From Primulina eburnea (Eukaryota > Streptophyta > Magnoliopsida > Lamiales > Gesneriaceae): a DNA stretch of 64,000 nucleotides. Below are positions 45,696-57,500 of the stretch, piece by piece; within the stretch, counting starts at the first letter, position 1; each line of letters opens with the position of its first letter. Below the pieces are notes generated by a model. That model did no database searches. It was not told where the DNA came from and worked only from the letters and a program-made list of their open reading frames with translations. Position numbers and translations under genes: made by a program. The stretch is from NCBI RefSeq assembly GCF_022965805.1, contig NC_133103.1, positions 26,198,445-26,262,444 on the forward strand. The letters are read 5' to 3'.

Positions 45696-46065
45696 TTAAC
45701 CACCACCTCTCCCCCGCTATTCCCATCTTTTCTTGTTGTAGATAGATGTAGTTATAAACTTAAACAAATAATTATATACTTCTTGTGTGGGTACGTCAGG
45801 AAACAGGTCTTTGGCCTGTGTTTTTCGGTAGTATGCTGCTCCTTTTTTGTTTTTAAATATGCTCCAGCGATTCGAGCCCATGTCTCTGTCAAATGTTGGT
45901 ATGAATCTTTAGTTGACACAGTCCGAACAGCTGGTTTTGCTGCCCTTGAAAACGTATCATGTTAACCAGTTGTTTCTTGAAGTTAGGGACATGCTGCCTT
46001 TACCCTTCAACCTATAAAAACTCGAACCAAATCAAATATATTGGTTTTATCAAGTAGTAAAACAA
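45696..46065 (+). other. Probable 3' UTR of bZIP60 and flank
   Basis: No ORF of note. AAATAATTATATA near 45767 could serve as a poly(A) signal region. Confidence 0.5.
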
Positions 46066-46067
46066 GG

Positions 46068-46200
46068 GGTAATTTTCGTTTAACTTCGATCAACTTTTTT
46101 TTTACGAAAATGATCTTTTCATATGTGTTTGAAATATATTTGAGGAGATCATTTTCTTTAAAAAAAAAAAATTGATCGAGGTTATTTAACCAAATTTCCT
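46068..46200. mobile_element. MITE-like long inverted repeat (~133 bp)
   Basis: The left arm 46068-46115 (GGTAATTTTCGTTTAACTTC... to AAAATGATC) is nearly the reverse complement of the right arm 46147-46200 (GATCATTTTC... to AACCAAATTTCC), with a loop of about 30 bp. The structure suits a miniature inverted-repeat element. A clear TSD was not found. Confidence 0.7.
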
Positions 46201-46201
46201 A

Positions 46202-47658
46202 GTAAAAAAAAAAGTAATCAAAACATTAATAATTAACAACCAAACCTGGTTTGATTTGGCCTGAACGATTGTTTTTTAATTTTAATAATTTTTATTTTGA
46301 TTATTTTTAAAAAATATATAATTTAATTTTTAAACAAAGCTTGTTATATAATTTTGATATTTATAAACTGTTTTGATTTGAATGTTCTCTTTTCGACATG
46401 GGATGGCTCTTATTCATTCCCATTAATTTTCAAAGTCGACGATCGATATTTTTGATTTAATGGAGTGGATTATTGCATTAATAATAATTTCTAATTCTTT
46501 TGAAATTCATTAGTAGAAAATTAAATAACAATATCTCAGGTGGTTGTGCCACAATTGCGCAGTCAACCCTTAATTTTTTTTAAAATTATCCACTCGGGAA
46601 ATCGATAAATAATATCTAAATTTATTTTCATATTAATCAGTTATATGCCTGACAGTAGGTGTACTTTTCGGATGTTGTGCTTGTCCATTTGTGGAATTTA
46701 GAATGGGCATAATTTGCTTTTCTAAGCATATAATAAAATTATTTTTTGATTTGTTGCTTATCTTTTATCTTTTACTATTTATTAAGTTTAAGTATATTAG
46801 AATAATTGTTTTTGGTGTCTTTGGTCTGTTTTTTGGTTTCCCTATTTTGCCCCTATTTGATATCAAAATTACATTTTTGTTTTTATTTTTTTTATTACAA
46901 TTATTCAAATAGCACTTTAGTACCTTGATAATTTGTCAAATTTCATTTTAGTCCATAAATAATTATAAAAAAAAATTGTACACACACGCACCGCGTGTGC
47001 AGAGTAGCTAGTTTATATAAAAGTTTTATAACATTTGAAAGTCAATTTATGATGTATAGTTGATTTACTGCTGCAAAATTATTTTCATATTTCTAAAATT
47101 GATTCAGTGATCATAGAATATTTGAAAACTGTATGGAATATGTATCTTACCAAGAACTTGACATATTCTCTTGGAATTATCCCGTTTAATCTCTTCTTTT
47201 TTGGTGAGGCAATCCCCTCTTCAGTTAAAATTAAAATAAAATTTTTAATATCATATTTATAAAATGTTGATTATATTTTAAACAAATCTCGCAAACCGTC
47301 TCATATGCCAACATTGTGAGATAGATGTTCGACACGACCCAATTTATAAAAAAATATTTTTATGTATCTGGAGTCGATGCAGCCTTGACGGGACGAGGCG
47401 GTGATGAAAGTGTTTGGCCGAAAATTCTCTCCTAACTTTCTTAGAGTGGCCGAGACTTGTGCTTGGAAAGGGAAGTTGAATTTTGGTGAAATTTGTTGTG
47501 TGCAAAACTCTCTTTCGTTATCAACCTTTGATACCATATTTATAAAACAACTACACAAGTTGTATGCCACCACAATTCATAGTCTCATCAGGCTCTTAAT
47601 CTTTATATTTCCGTATAAAGTGTCTATATAAAAACATTAATGTACTTTTGATAGATGC
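46202..47658. other. AT-rich intergenic DNA
   Basis: No gene found. Contains homopolymer runs and, at 47285-47345, a CAAACCGTCTCATATG...GTGAGATAGATG segment resembling the repeat at 47676-47835. Confidence 0.5.
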
Positions 47659-47675
47659 ATATATATATATATATA
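47659..47675. repeat. Short (AT)n microsatellite
   Basis: About eight AT units. Confidence 0.85.
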
Positions 47676-47835
47676 GACGTTCTCACGAGTCGTATTTATG
47701 AGACAGATCTCGTATTTGGATCATACATGAAAAAGTATTATTTTTTATGCTAAGAATATTATTTTTTACTATGAATATGGGTAGGTTTGACCCGTCTCAC
47801 AGATTAGGATCCGTGAGACGGTTTCACATGAGATT
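47676..47835. repeat. Short interspersed repeat with GAGACGG motifs
   Basis: About 160 bp bounded by ACGTTCTCACGAGT and GTGAGACGGTTTCACATG, with TGAGACAGATCTC inside. A similar piece is at 47285-47345. Likely a MITE or similar dispersed repeat; class not determined. Confidence 0.45.
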
Positions 47836-47869
47836 CACTTTTAGTTTTATTATTTAATTAGTAAATTCT

Positions 47870-48446
47870 AAATTCGCTAAATAAATAATTGTAAACTCAT
47901 CATAACCTTGATCGACGATCTGACAGCACTGATGTATCAATGATACAAATTTTGTTCATATAATGAAAATTGAAAATTTCGAAAATCAAAATTTTCATGT
48001 CCATATTTGACAGCTGCCAGTTTTCTGAACTTCTTTCCCAAAATAGACATTTTCATTCTCCTTCCTCAATTAGCTATTAAGATAACTTCCATTTCTTCCA
48101 TCTTATGGAATAAATTTGTAAACTCATTTAGAAATATTCTGTTTGATCTCCATCAAACCATCAGATTACTGTAGCTAAATTCAACTCCTTCAATTTAGAC
48201 TTTCTCAATGAGAACATAAAATCCTATATTGTGTGACATTCAATATTTCATAGATACAGCTAGTCGTGTATTCACAAATCCACGTGATTCAAAATATCAT
48301 TTATTTTTATTTGGGTTTACCCTAATTAACCTCATTCTTTTCATCAACACATTGACCAAGAATTTCAGAACTCATTTATGATTGCACCCACCGAATCATG
48401 GTAAGAACGTCTAGTAGCATCGCCTCATGATCTCCTAGATTCCACT
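47870..48446 (-). repeat. Fragment of a Copia-B-type LTR
   Basis: Matches the Copia-B LTR around 33980-34510 block by block (TTGATCGACGATC, ACAGCTAG, TTCACAA, CACCCA(C/T)CGAATCATGG, GTCTAGTAGCATCG). It is older and diverged, and is cut on the right by hAT-2. Confidence 0.8.
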
Positions 48447-48941
48447 TAGGAATGTAAATTAGCCGAGCCGAGCCGAACAGTATCAGGCTCGGGCTCGGCT
48501 CGTTAAACTATTTTCTCGGCTCGGGCTCGGCTCGGGATCTTTACGAGCCTTTGATTTGAAGTTCGGGCTCGGCTCGTTCGGAAGTTATGAAGCTCGGGCT
48601 CGGCTCGAGCTCGGCTCGTTAATGGCTCGTTTATCTTTTTTAATATAATTTTTAATTTTTAATTTATTATTATTTATCATACATAATTATTTTAATATTA
48701 TAACTCATTAATTATCTCAAATTCGAGCTCACGATCGACCTAAACGAGCCGAGCTCGATCTCAATTTTGAGCTCACGAACCTATTATCGAACATGTTCAC
48801 GAGCTAACGAGCCGAACATCATTAATCTCAAGCTCGGCTCAACAAAATTGTCGAGCCCAAAATAAGGCTCGGGCTCGGCTCGGCTCGATAAGCTTAACGA
48901 ACGAGCCCGAACGAGATTTTTAACGAGCCGAGATCCGAAAA
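48447..48941. mobile_element. hAT-2: short copy of the hAT family, interrupted
   Basis: Begins TAGGAATGTAAATTAGCCGAG, the same terminal repeat as hAT-1, preceded by ATTCCACT (48439-48446) as the presumed TSD. It contains both subterminal arms joined directly (junction near 48636), so it is a deletion derivative of about 0.55 kb. It is cut 3' at GAAAA by the LTR of element E; the last ~45 bp should lie to the right of the window. Confidence 0.87.
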
Positions 48942-49782
48942 TGTGACGTCTCGAAAATTTGAGGTCCACATGAACCACGTACGTGCAAGTTATTAAATTC
49001 TTTATGTATTTTATTAATTGATTTTAATGCATGTTTATTTTATTAATCGGTGTTTTAATTCATGATTTATGAATTTTCATTATTTTAAATTATTATGCGT
49101 TTAGTGGGTACACGTTAAAACGTTTTCTTGAGTTTGGTTCAGGCGATTATTCGAGGCGGGATAGCGCAAAAGACCCGGTGACGATTGTTGGAAATTTAAA
49201 TGTGGTATTTTATTTTAAGTCAAGGAAGGGATATTTTAAATGATTTATTTAGTTTAAATATTTTTAAAGCCTAATTTAATTATTAGGTAAATTTATGATT
49301 TTAAACTTTTAAAATGTATTACTTGTGCATTTCATTTTAAATTAAGGAATTTTATTCAAGATTTATAGGGATTGATATGTTTAATTAATCTAATAATTTA
49401 GTTAGTATTTTAAGTAGCCACCTAATTAGCCTTTCATTTTTAATTAGTATTGTGAATGAGTAATTAAGCAAAAATCATTCCCTAATCTATTTGTTGACTC
49501 ACGCACACACACCTACACACACACATGTATAACACAACACACACCACACAATTTCCTATCATCATTTTAAAAGAAAATAGGGTTCTTCGAGATGGCAGCA
49601 GTCGCCCCTCCCCTTCGAATTCTCCAGCAACTTTTCTTTAAATTTCATTGCGAGAAAATAGTGCCACGTTCGTCCCGGATCAACCTCGCTTCTATCTCCG
49701 CTTCGGTGTCGTCGTTCGGTAACGTTTAAGATTCAAAAGGCACGTATATTCTGTTCTTTCTGCATCGATCTTGTCATATTAT

Positions 49783-51274
49783 TGATCGAGCCAAACTTGC
49801 ACAGTGAATAGTCCCGAAATTTGTTTTATACATGAAAGCTCGATTTAAAATATCGCAAGTGCACGATAGTCAAGTTATAATAAACGTACGTGAATACGAG
49901 TATCGATCCACAAGGACTGCGTTACACTATTCTTATTTTCACTTAAATTTCTCTAGCAACGATAGATGGAGTTGGTGATTAAACTAAAGTGAATTTAATA
50001 CTAAAATGATTAAAATGCAAGAACAAATAATCAAGAAATCAATGATTAAATTGGATGAAAATCAAATGAGAAACGAATTTGTTGGGAATTATCAGTTCAC
50101 CTACCACTCGTGTTCAGATAATTAGACTCGACTTTTACTCGTGCATTCGACGGAATTCCCTAGACTAATCAATATACTCTGTCGAGCTATATTAATACTA
50201 ATCATAAACATGCAGTAATCAAGTGTCCTCAATTATTTAACAGTTCACGATTGCATTACGTTCTATGGAATCCACTAGCTTTCATCCGGGTGAACTATTA
50301 CTATCGACACGTACCCAATTCCGTATGTCTACTAAAATTGTAAGTCCGTGGTTTATACTATGCGATCCTATTGTTAATTAGTCTGTCGAAATCGTTAACA
50401 ACATGCAATAATCAAAGGAAGATAGCTAGGCTTCGCTTGAAACAAGAAATAACAATAGCATAAACAAATCACTTGTAAAAATGTCAAGAAATAATGTTAA
50501 ACAACGAGTATGGGTAGGATCCCCTCAAATCCCAACAAATTTAGAGTTTAGCCAACCAAATTCATACTAAAAATCAACAATCTATGCAAGAGAATAAAAT
50601 ACTGAATAATAAAATACTAAATATGACGATGGAAGATGGCTGCGACGCTTGGAATTCTCGAGTTCTTCGAAAGTCTTCCTTACTCCTAGCCTTCTCTCCC
50701 AGAAAAAATGATGAAAATATGATGTGTAAGTCTGAAAAACGGCGCCCAATCTCGTGTATTAGGTTAGTGGTCTTGGATAGAGTCCATGAAAATAGAAACA
50801 AATCTCGCAGAATCTTGCTGGATCGCGTAACTCGCTAGGGCGGTAGGTATTGACCGCTGGGGCGAGTGACTCTCGAATAAAAACTTTGAGCCTTCTCTCT
50901 AGTCTCGCTGGGGCGGCCACTTTTGACCGCCCGAGCGAGAAATCTTCTGTTAAATTCTCTTGTCCAGGCTAGCAGTCTCGCTGGGGCGGTCAGTTTTAAC
51001 CGCCCTAGCGAGAGGTCTTCTGTTCGATATCCTCGGTAAGACTAGAATGCTCGCTGGGGCGGTCAGTTTTGACCGCCCTAGCGAGGCTTCTTCGTTGTTG
51101 TGCCCATTTTCTGCTATATTTGGTTCCATTCCTACAAAATACCACAAAACACACGAAATCAGTCATATGCTAAATAATGCAAACAAAATGCAAGAATAAA
51201 CTAGAACAAGCTAATATGATGTATGAATGCGACTCGAAACCAACACTAAAAACACGTAAAAATGAGTTCTATCA
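49783..51274 (-). repeat. Athila 3' LTR (1492 bp)
   Basis: Plus-strand ends TGATCGAGCC and GTTCTATCA. Contains four GC dyads at 50832-51087. Confidence 0.95.
50832..51087 (-). repeat. Four GC-rich dyads at exact 73-bp spacing (3' LTR)
   Basis: Inverted repeats of the form TCGCTGGGGCGGT...ACCGCCCTAGCGA start at 50832, 50905, 50978 and 51051. Arms are kept while the linker bases differ. The identical array in the 5' LTR is at 61013-61268. Confidence 0.92.
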
Positions 51275-51288
51275 ACCCCCTCATACTA
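51275..51288 (-). other. Athila polypurine tract next to the 3' LTR
   Basis: The minus strand reads TAGTATGAGGGGGT directly before the LTR. Confidence 0.88.
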
Positions 51289-52402
51289 ACCTTTTGCTCG
51301 CCCTCGAGTAAAATAGGTTAAAGCACGAGATTCTAAACAGACAAAATAAATAAAAAAAAACGAAATAACCAACACCAGAAAAAGTTAATGGTGAGTTAAC
51401 AATTTTATGTTCGTGCCTCAAGTAAATTTTTTCACATCATAATCAAGTCATTTCACAAATAAATACTCTTTTTCATCTACAAATAAGTCTTGGCACTAAT
51501 TCGAACGTGTGTGTGTCATGGTGGGTCTAGTCATTCGTACGTCAAATAGATCAATCGTCAAGTTATGCAAGTCACTCAATTAACACTTCAATACAAATCT
51601 CACTAGCATGCATCCCCGTGTCCATTCATCACTAACCATCATTTTGAACTTTAGTCAATTTTTAAGTGCATAGAAGGGTGTCGAAAGGAAAGAAAATAAG
51701 CTCAAGTGGCGAAAAGTTGGGAGTACATCGATCATTTTCATTGTGCAATTGTCAAGACTGTGTGTCAGACTTCCTCGACTCCTTACATCTCCAACTTTTA
51801 GCCTAGGAATAGAATTTCATTCCTTTTATTTTCGGCTCCCCCTCACCTTACATCTCCTTTTTTCACAAAGTTCTTTTTACAAGAACTTTGTTATTTCAAC
51901 ATTTTGATGCACAATTTTCACACATGTACTCCCTAGGCTAAGAATATATCTTTTTGAATTACAGCTGGTTAGGAGTACTGTATTTGAATTCAGGATATTG
52001 ACAAGGGGGCATATGTACGGTTCAAGGTCAGTCAAATGCTATCATGCACGATCTCAATTAGTGACTTATTTCCACGGGTTTTCATGCTAAATCAATTCAT
52101 ACGTGATGTCTTTCAAGTTAACCAACAAGAATTTCAAATTTCACCATTATTCCTACAAAATTCTAGGCCCCACACATATGTGCTCAAAAAGTTCAAAATT
52201 TGCACCAAAACTCATGTTTCAACAATCCAGAGTATCATTCATGCATTGACCCAATCAATATTTCTCAAAGCAACATCATCATCGGCTCATAAATCATGTC
52301 AACTCACCATAAACGACTCACAATCTAACAACGAAAATACACCGATTTAAAAACCCAACTAACAAACTAAATAACTGAACAAACAAACAAAACAAACTAC
52401 CC
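51289..52402 (-). other. Athila 3' non-coding region
   Basis: About 1.1 kb between the two polypurine tracts, without a credible ORF. Such a region downstream of the last ORF is usual in Athila elements. Confidence 0.7.
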
Positions 52403-52416
52403 GACCCCCTCATACT
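52403..52416 (-). other. Second (internal) copy of the Athila polypurine tract
   Basis: The same 14 bases as at 51275-51288, 1128 bp further inside, shortly downstream of the extra ORF on the minus strand. Confidence 0.8.
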
Positions 52417-52542
52417 AGAGTTGTGCAATGCCCTCATCGCACAAAACGAAACAGACACGAAAAACAATAACAACTTATGAATTCAAATGCAACAATAGAA
52501 AATGCAAAAGAAAAAGAAAGGGGAAACAGTGAACTCCCCTGA

Positions 52543-53691
52543 TCAAAACTCCTCCTCCTCATCATGCTCAGGTGGTGGACTGCCCTCGTCAGCTGCAGGC
52601 GGCATAGGATACGTGTACTGGAAGTGGAAAGGTGGCGGGTATGCTGGAACAGGCGGCCGGCCGGAAGCGTCTAAGCCCAAGTGAGTCGAGATGCCCTGCA
52701 CCAAGTACTCGATGTTCAGAGTGTGGGCTTGGTCGATGGCCTGATAATGAGTCTGGTAGGTGGCCCAAGCGCCCAACTCGTCGACTCGGTCTCGAATGGC
52801 ACGGCGGCGTGGCTGCGGTGGTGGTGGATGTCCGACGACCGGCGGTGGTGGAGCGGCTTGCACGTGACCGTAAAATACATCAGCGGGCAGCTCATCCCGT
52901 CTCTTCGCGTACTTGGAGGTATGCAGAGCCTCATCGATGGATCTCAGTGGCGGTAGCCACTCATCATCGTGCGCGAAAATCACACCCGCGCGGGCACATA
53001 GCTCAGTCACGATAGTGGGGAAATAAAAGGCTAAATTGTTGCAATTGATACAGATAGTCAGCTGCCCGAATATGAGTTTGCCCACATCAATAGGCATCCC
53101 GGTATAGATCGCATAAAGAACCACCGCCCTATCCCGCTGTACATCACTCGTATGCCCTACCGGCATCAATCTCTTCGATAGAAAGGCATACCAAAGTGCC
53201 GCCTCCACCTTCAAAAATTTCTCAAGAAACACCGTATACGTTCCCGGCTGCTTCCACGTAGTGCCCGAATAACACAATGTGTGAATGATCAGATCGTAAT
53301 CCGGATTCAGCACCCAAGCCTGGAATACCGAATCATCCACTGCCGGTAAACCCAACAAATCATTTATCGTTTTAGGATCATATGGGACTTGACGTCCCCT
53401 CACCCTAGCCTTATTTTCAGTCCCTTCCGGGGCGTTAGCGTAAAACTCACGTACAACCGGCACCACAGCCGCATTCGGTTGTGCTAAAAAATTCGTCCAC
53501 CCTCGTCCTGCAACCTGGAACTCCTCAAAAATATTATCTAAAATCCACGAAGTACATCCCCTCTCAGGGATTGGTTTTCTATGGAGTTTAGCTTGCTCAA
53601 ATCGCTCCCTAGCCCTATCATTCACAAATATAGAGGGGGTGGATCGAGAACTAGAGGCACCGCGGGTTACCTTCGAGCGTTTGGAAGCCAT
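52543..53691 (-). CDS. Athila extra ORF (382 aa) downstream of pol
   Basis: The start MASKRSKVTRGASSS at 53691 is chosen over an upstream Met (53973) because the preceding residues cover a promoter-like, low-information stretch. The conserved body includes WFLDNIF-like residues (SWILDNIFEEFQVAGRGW), FYANAPEG, VRGRQVPYDPKTINDLLGLP, and VLYAIYTGMPIDVGKLIFGQL; the tail is proline-rich and ends in an acidic HDEEEEF. I recognise this as the plant-specific ORF found after pol in Athila-like elements, annotated in databases as a putative plant transposon protein; its function is unknown. No signal peptide or membrane span, so an envelope role is not supported. Confidence 0.78.
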   Translation of the reverse strand: MASKRSKVTRGASSSRSTPSIFVNDRARERFEQAKLHRKPIPERGCTSWILDNIFEEFQVAGRGWTNFLAQPNAAVVPVVREFYANAPEGTENKARVRGRQVPYDPKTINDLLGLPAVDDSVFQAWVLNPDYDLIIHTLCYSGTTWKQPGTYTVFLEKFLKVEAALWYAFLSKRLMPVGHTSDVQRDRAVVLYAIYTGMPIDVGKLIFGQLTICINCNNLAFYFPTIVTELCARAGVIFAHDDEWLPPLRSIDEALHTSKYAKRRDELPADVFYGHVQAAPPPPVVGHPPPPQPRRRAIRDRVDELGAWATYQTHYQAIDQAHTLNIEYLVQGISTHLGLDASGRPPVPAYPPPFHFQYTYPMPPAADEGSPPPEHDEEEEF

Positions 53692-53936
53692 GGTAAGAGT
53701 AGAGTGCACAAGTAATATGAAGTCGCCGGAAAATTTGGAAGCTCGCCGGAACGTGAAGAGGCGGCGGCGTGGGTGGTGGTCGGAGAGTGTAGATTTGGCC
53801 GGGAAAATCGCGTCTTGGGCTTTGCAACAATGGAGATTCACAAATATACCTGTAAATTGGCAAGAAACCACGTCAATCGCTTCAGATCTGGAGTGGAGGG
53901 GCGAAAATTTGAGAGAAAAGTGTAGGTTTTGCGAGT

Positions 53937-53970
53937 GGGAGAAGAGAGAAGGGAGGGCGCAGCTTTTAAA
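53937..53970 (-). promoter_or_regulatory. Putative internal promoter for the extra ORF
   Basis: On the minus strand a TATA-like TTTAAAAGCT (53961-53970) lies just downstream of the dyad array and is followed by a pyrimidine patch (CCTCCCTTCTCTCTTCTCCC, 53938-53957), as at plant transcription starts. The ORF begins about 250 bp later. Inferred from position and composition only. Confidence 0.5.
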
Positions 53971-53978
53971 CATTCGCG

Positions 53979-54373
53979 ACTCGCTAGGGCGGTCAAAAGT
54001 GTCCGCCCTAGCGAGAGTCTGTCTGCCCGAAAATTACGAGTGCTCGCTGGGGCGGACAAAAGTGTCCGCCCTAGCGGGAGAACCTCGGTTTTAAAAATTT
54101 TAAAAAGACGCGAGTGTTCGTTAGGGCGGTCAGTTTAGACCGCCCGAGCGAGACATCCTCGACTAAAATAATTTTGAAAAGTTGTAACACTCGCGGGGGC
54201 GGTCAAGTTTGACCGCCCTAGCGAGGGATTTTCGGGAAAAAATGTTTTTGAAAATTTCGATTCCTCGCTGGGGCGGACAAAAGTGTCCGCCCTAGCGATG
54301 CATGCTCGGCCAAAAATCCATTACAAATTACAACCTCTCGCTGGGGCGGTTAAAATGAACCGCCCTAGTGAGG
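53979..54373 (-). repeat. Six GC-rich dyads between gag-pol and the extra ORF
   Basis: Inverted repeats like those in the LTR (TCGCTGGGGCGGA...TCCGCCCTAGCGA) start at 53981, 54044, 54118, 54191, 54265 and 54338, spaced 63, 74, 73, 74 and 73 bp. Several have paired arm changes (GGTCA/TGACC versus GGACA/TGTCC). Confidence 0.92.
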
Positions 54374-54530
54374 TATTTTCGAAATCATTTTGAAAAAAAA
54401 ATTTTAATGCAAATGCCATGCAATTATCTAAATGCAAATGATGCAATTAATTAACTAACGAAAAGAATAAAATAAGGAGTAGAAGTAGTTCTCAATTTAT
54501 CGTCTAGAGCTCGACTTTTCACCCATGTCC

Positions 54531-57500
54531 TTAACGACTGTCTTGGAGCCGAGTGACTCCAATTTGTGGCTCAATCGTGCCACCAATATAGTGCTTTAAT
54601 CTTTGGGCGTTCACAGTAAACGTCCCTTCCTTGCCGTCATGCAACACCACTGCACCTGATGGGAACACCTCGGCTATAACGAATGGTCCTGACCATCTTG
54701 ACTTCAGCTTGCCCGGAAAGAGTCGTAAGCGAGAGTTGTATAACAACACCGCTTCACCCACTTTGAATTCTCTTCTTACAATGTGTTTATCATGGGCTCT
54801 TTTGGTGCGTTCCTTGTAAGATAGGGCAAGATCATACGCTGTACCTCGGAACTCATCCAACTGACTCAACTGCAACAGTCGTTTTTCACCTGCAAGAGCA
54901 AAATCAAAGTTCAGTGCCTTGGTCGCCCAATATGCTCTATGCTCTAATTCTACGGGTAGATGACATGCTTTACCAAAAAGTAACCTATATGGTGTAGTGC
55001 CTATAGGTGTTTTGAACGCAGTACGATAAGCCCACAAAGCATCATCTAACCGAATGGACCAGTCCTTTCGATTCACATTAACCGTCTTTTCTAAAATCCT
55101 CTTAATCTCTCGATTGGACACTTCAACTTGTCCACTAGTCTGAGGGTGGTATGGAGTGGAAACTTTGTGGGTGACACCATATTTGCCCATCAGTTTATCA
55201 AAAATTTTGTTGCAAAAATGGGTGCCACCATCACTTATGATTGCACGTGGTGTACCGAATCGATTAAAAATGTGTTTTTTCAAAAATTTTAACACCACTT
55301 GTGCATCATTCGTGGCACAAGCCTCCGCCTCCACCCATTTAGATACATACTCTACTGCCACCAAAATAAATTTCTTTGTAAAAGACGCAGGAAAAGGACC
55401 CATAAAATCAATCCCCCACACATCAAATATTTCACACTCAATAATGTTATTCAAAGGCATCTCATGACGGTTAGAAATATTACCTGTGCGTTGGCATCTA
55501 TCACAATTGAGAACATACAAACGAGCATCCTTAAAAAGAGTTGGCCAATAGAAGCCACATTCGAGTACCTTAGATGCCGTCCGTATGGGTCCAAAGTGAC
55601 CACCTACCTCACGGTCATGGCAGTGGTTCAGAATTTGACTGGTTTCCTCCTCCGCTACACATCTCCTTATCATGGCATCTGCACAGATTTTAAACAAAAA
55701 CGGTTCCTCCCAAAAATAATATTTCACGTCAGAAAAGAATTTCTTTCTTTGGTGAAACGATAAATTTGGGGGAGGTGTGCCAGTGACAAGAAAATTTGCG
55801 AAATTGGCATACCAAGGGCACGCATTTACCTCAAACAATTGCTCATCAGGGAACCAGTCATCTATATCAGTGTTAAAGCCATTAATTCTAACATCCTCAA
55901 GCCTAGACAGATGATCAGCAACCACATTTTCTACACCTTTTTTATCTCGAATCTCGAGATCAAATTCTTGCAATAGTAAAATCCACCTAATTAACCTAGG
56001 TTTCGCATCTTTCTTAGCAAGCAAGTATTTTAGGGCAGAATGATCTGTATACACAATCACTTTAGACAGAACAAGGTATGAATGAAATTTCTCAAAAGCA
56101 AATACTATAGCAAGTAGTTCCTTTTCAGTAGTAGCATAATTCAATTGAGCATCATTTAAGGTCTTACTTGCATAGTAGATGGTATGAAATACCTTGTTCT
56201 TCCTTTGACCCAGCACCGCACCAACAGCTGTATCACTAGCATCGCACATTACCTCAAACGGTAACTCCCAATCAGGGGCAGTCAGCACAGGTGCTGTCAC
56301 CAAGCTCTTCTTGAGTACTTCGAATGCCTGCAGACAAGTAGAATCAAAATTAAACTCAACATCTTTCATCAACAAAGAGGATAAAGGTTTAGCAATTTTA
56401 GAAAAATCCTTAATAAAACGCCTATAAAAACCCGCATGGCCTAGGAAACTTCGAACTCCCTTTATCGATGAAGGTGGTGGTAGATTTTTGATCACTTCCA
56501 CCTTGGCCTTGTCGACCTCGATTCCATTCTCCGATACTTTGTGTCCTAACACAATCCCCTCTTGCACCATGAAGTGACATTTCTCCCAATTTAACACCAA
56601 ATTGCTCTCTTCACATCTAATGAGCACCAAATTCAAATTTTTTAAACATTCATCAAATGAAGAGCCAAAAATAGAGAAATCATCCATAAAAACTTCAAGA
56701 AAATTCTCAATCATGTCATGAAAAATAGCGGTCATGCATCTTTGAAATGTAGCAGGTGCATTGCATAGACCAAAGGGCATACGCCTAAACGCAAAAGTAC
56801 CATAAGGGCAAGTGAAAGTAGTTTTCTCTTGGTCCTCGGGGGCAATTGTGATTTGGTTGTATCCCGAATATCCATCCAAAAAACAGTAAAATTCATGACC
56901 GGCTAATCGTTCAATCATTTGATCAATAAATGGCAAGGGGAAGTGATCTTTACGGGTTGCATCATTTAATTTCCTATAATCCATGCACACACGCCAACCC
57001 GTAACGATTCTAGTGGGAATCAACTCATTTTTTTCATTGGTAATAACAGTAATCCCACCCTTTTTAGGCACACATTGTACAGGACTTACCCACGCACTAT
57101 CAGAGATAGGATAGATAATACCTGCGTCCAGAAGTTTGATCGTTTCAGCTTTTACTACCTCTTGCATCTTTGGATTGAGTCTCCTTTGTGGTTGTGCTAG
57201 AGGTGAGTACTTATCTTCCATTAGGATTTTGTGCATGCAGATCGAAGGACTTATCCCCTTGATGTCCGAAACTTTCCAAGCGAATGCTCCTCTATGCTCC
57301 TTAAGGACTCCCAAGAGCTTACTCTCCATATCGTCTGTCAAAGAAGAGGAAATAATAACAGGCAGTTTATTATTTTCTCCTAAATATACGTACTTGAGAT
57401 GTGGAGGTAGTGGTTTGAGCTCCAAAGTGGGTGGCTCCTCTAGGCTTGACTTTTGAGGCACTAAATCTTTTCTATCCCCCAATTCCTCTAGTCGAAGCCT

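Noticed and set aside
45783..45965. 60-residue ORF downstream of bZIP60.
   Set aside because: Short, no motif, within the likely 3' flank.
50832..51087. CRISPR-like array: ~37-bp repeats with ~36-bp variable spacers, also at 53979-54373.
   Set aside because: The units are imperfect inverted repeats inside the LTR and interior of a plant retrotransposon, with no cas genes and a eukaryotic context.
53692..53973. N-terminal extension of the Athila extra ORF to the Met at 53973.
   Set aside because: The added residues overlap the presumed leader with the pyrimidine patch and show no conserved pattern. MASKRSKV at 53691 is the natural start.
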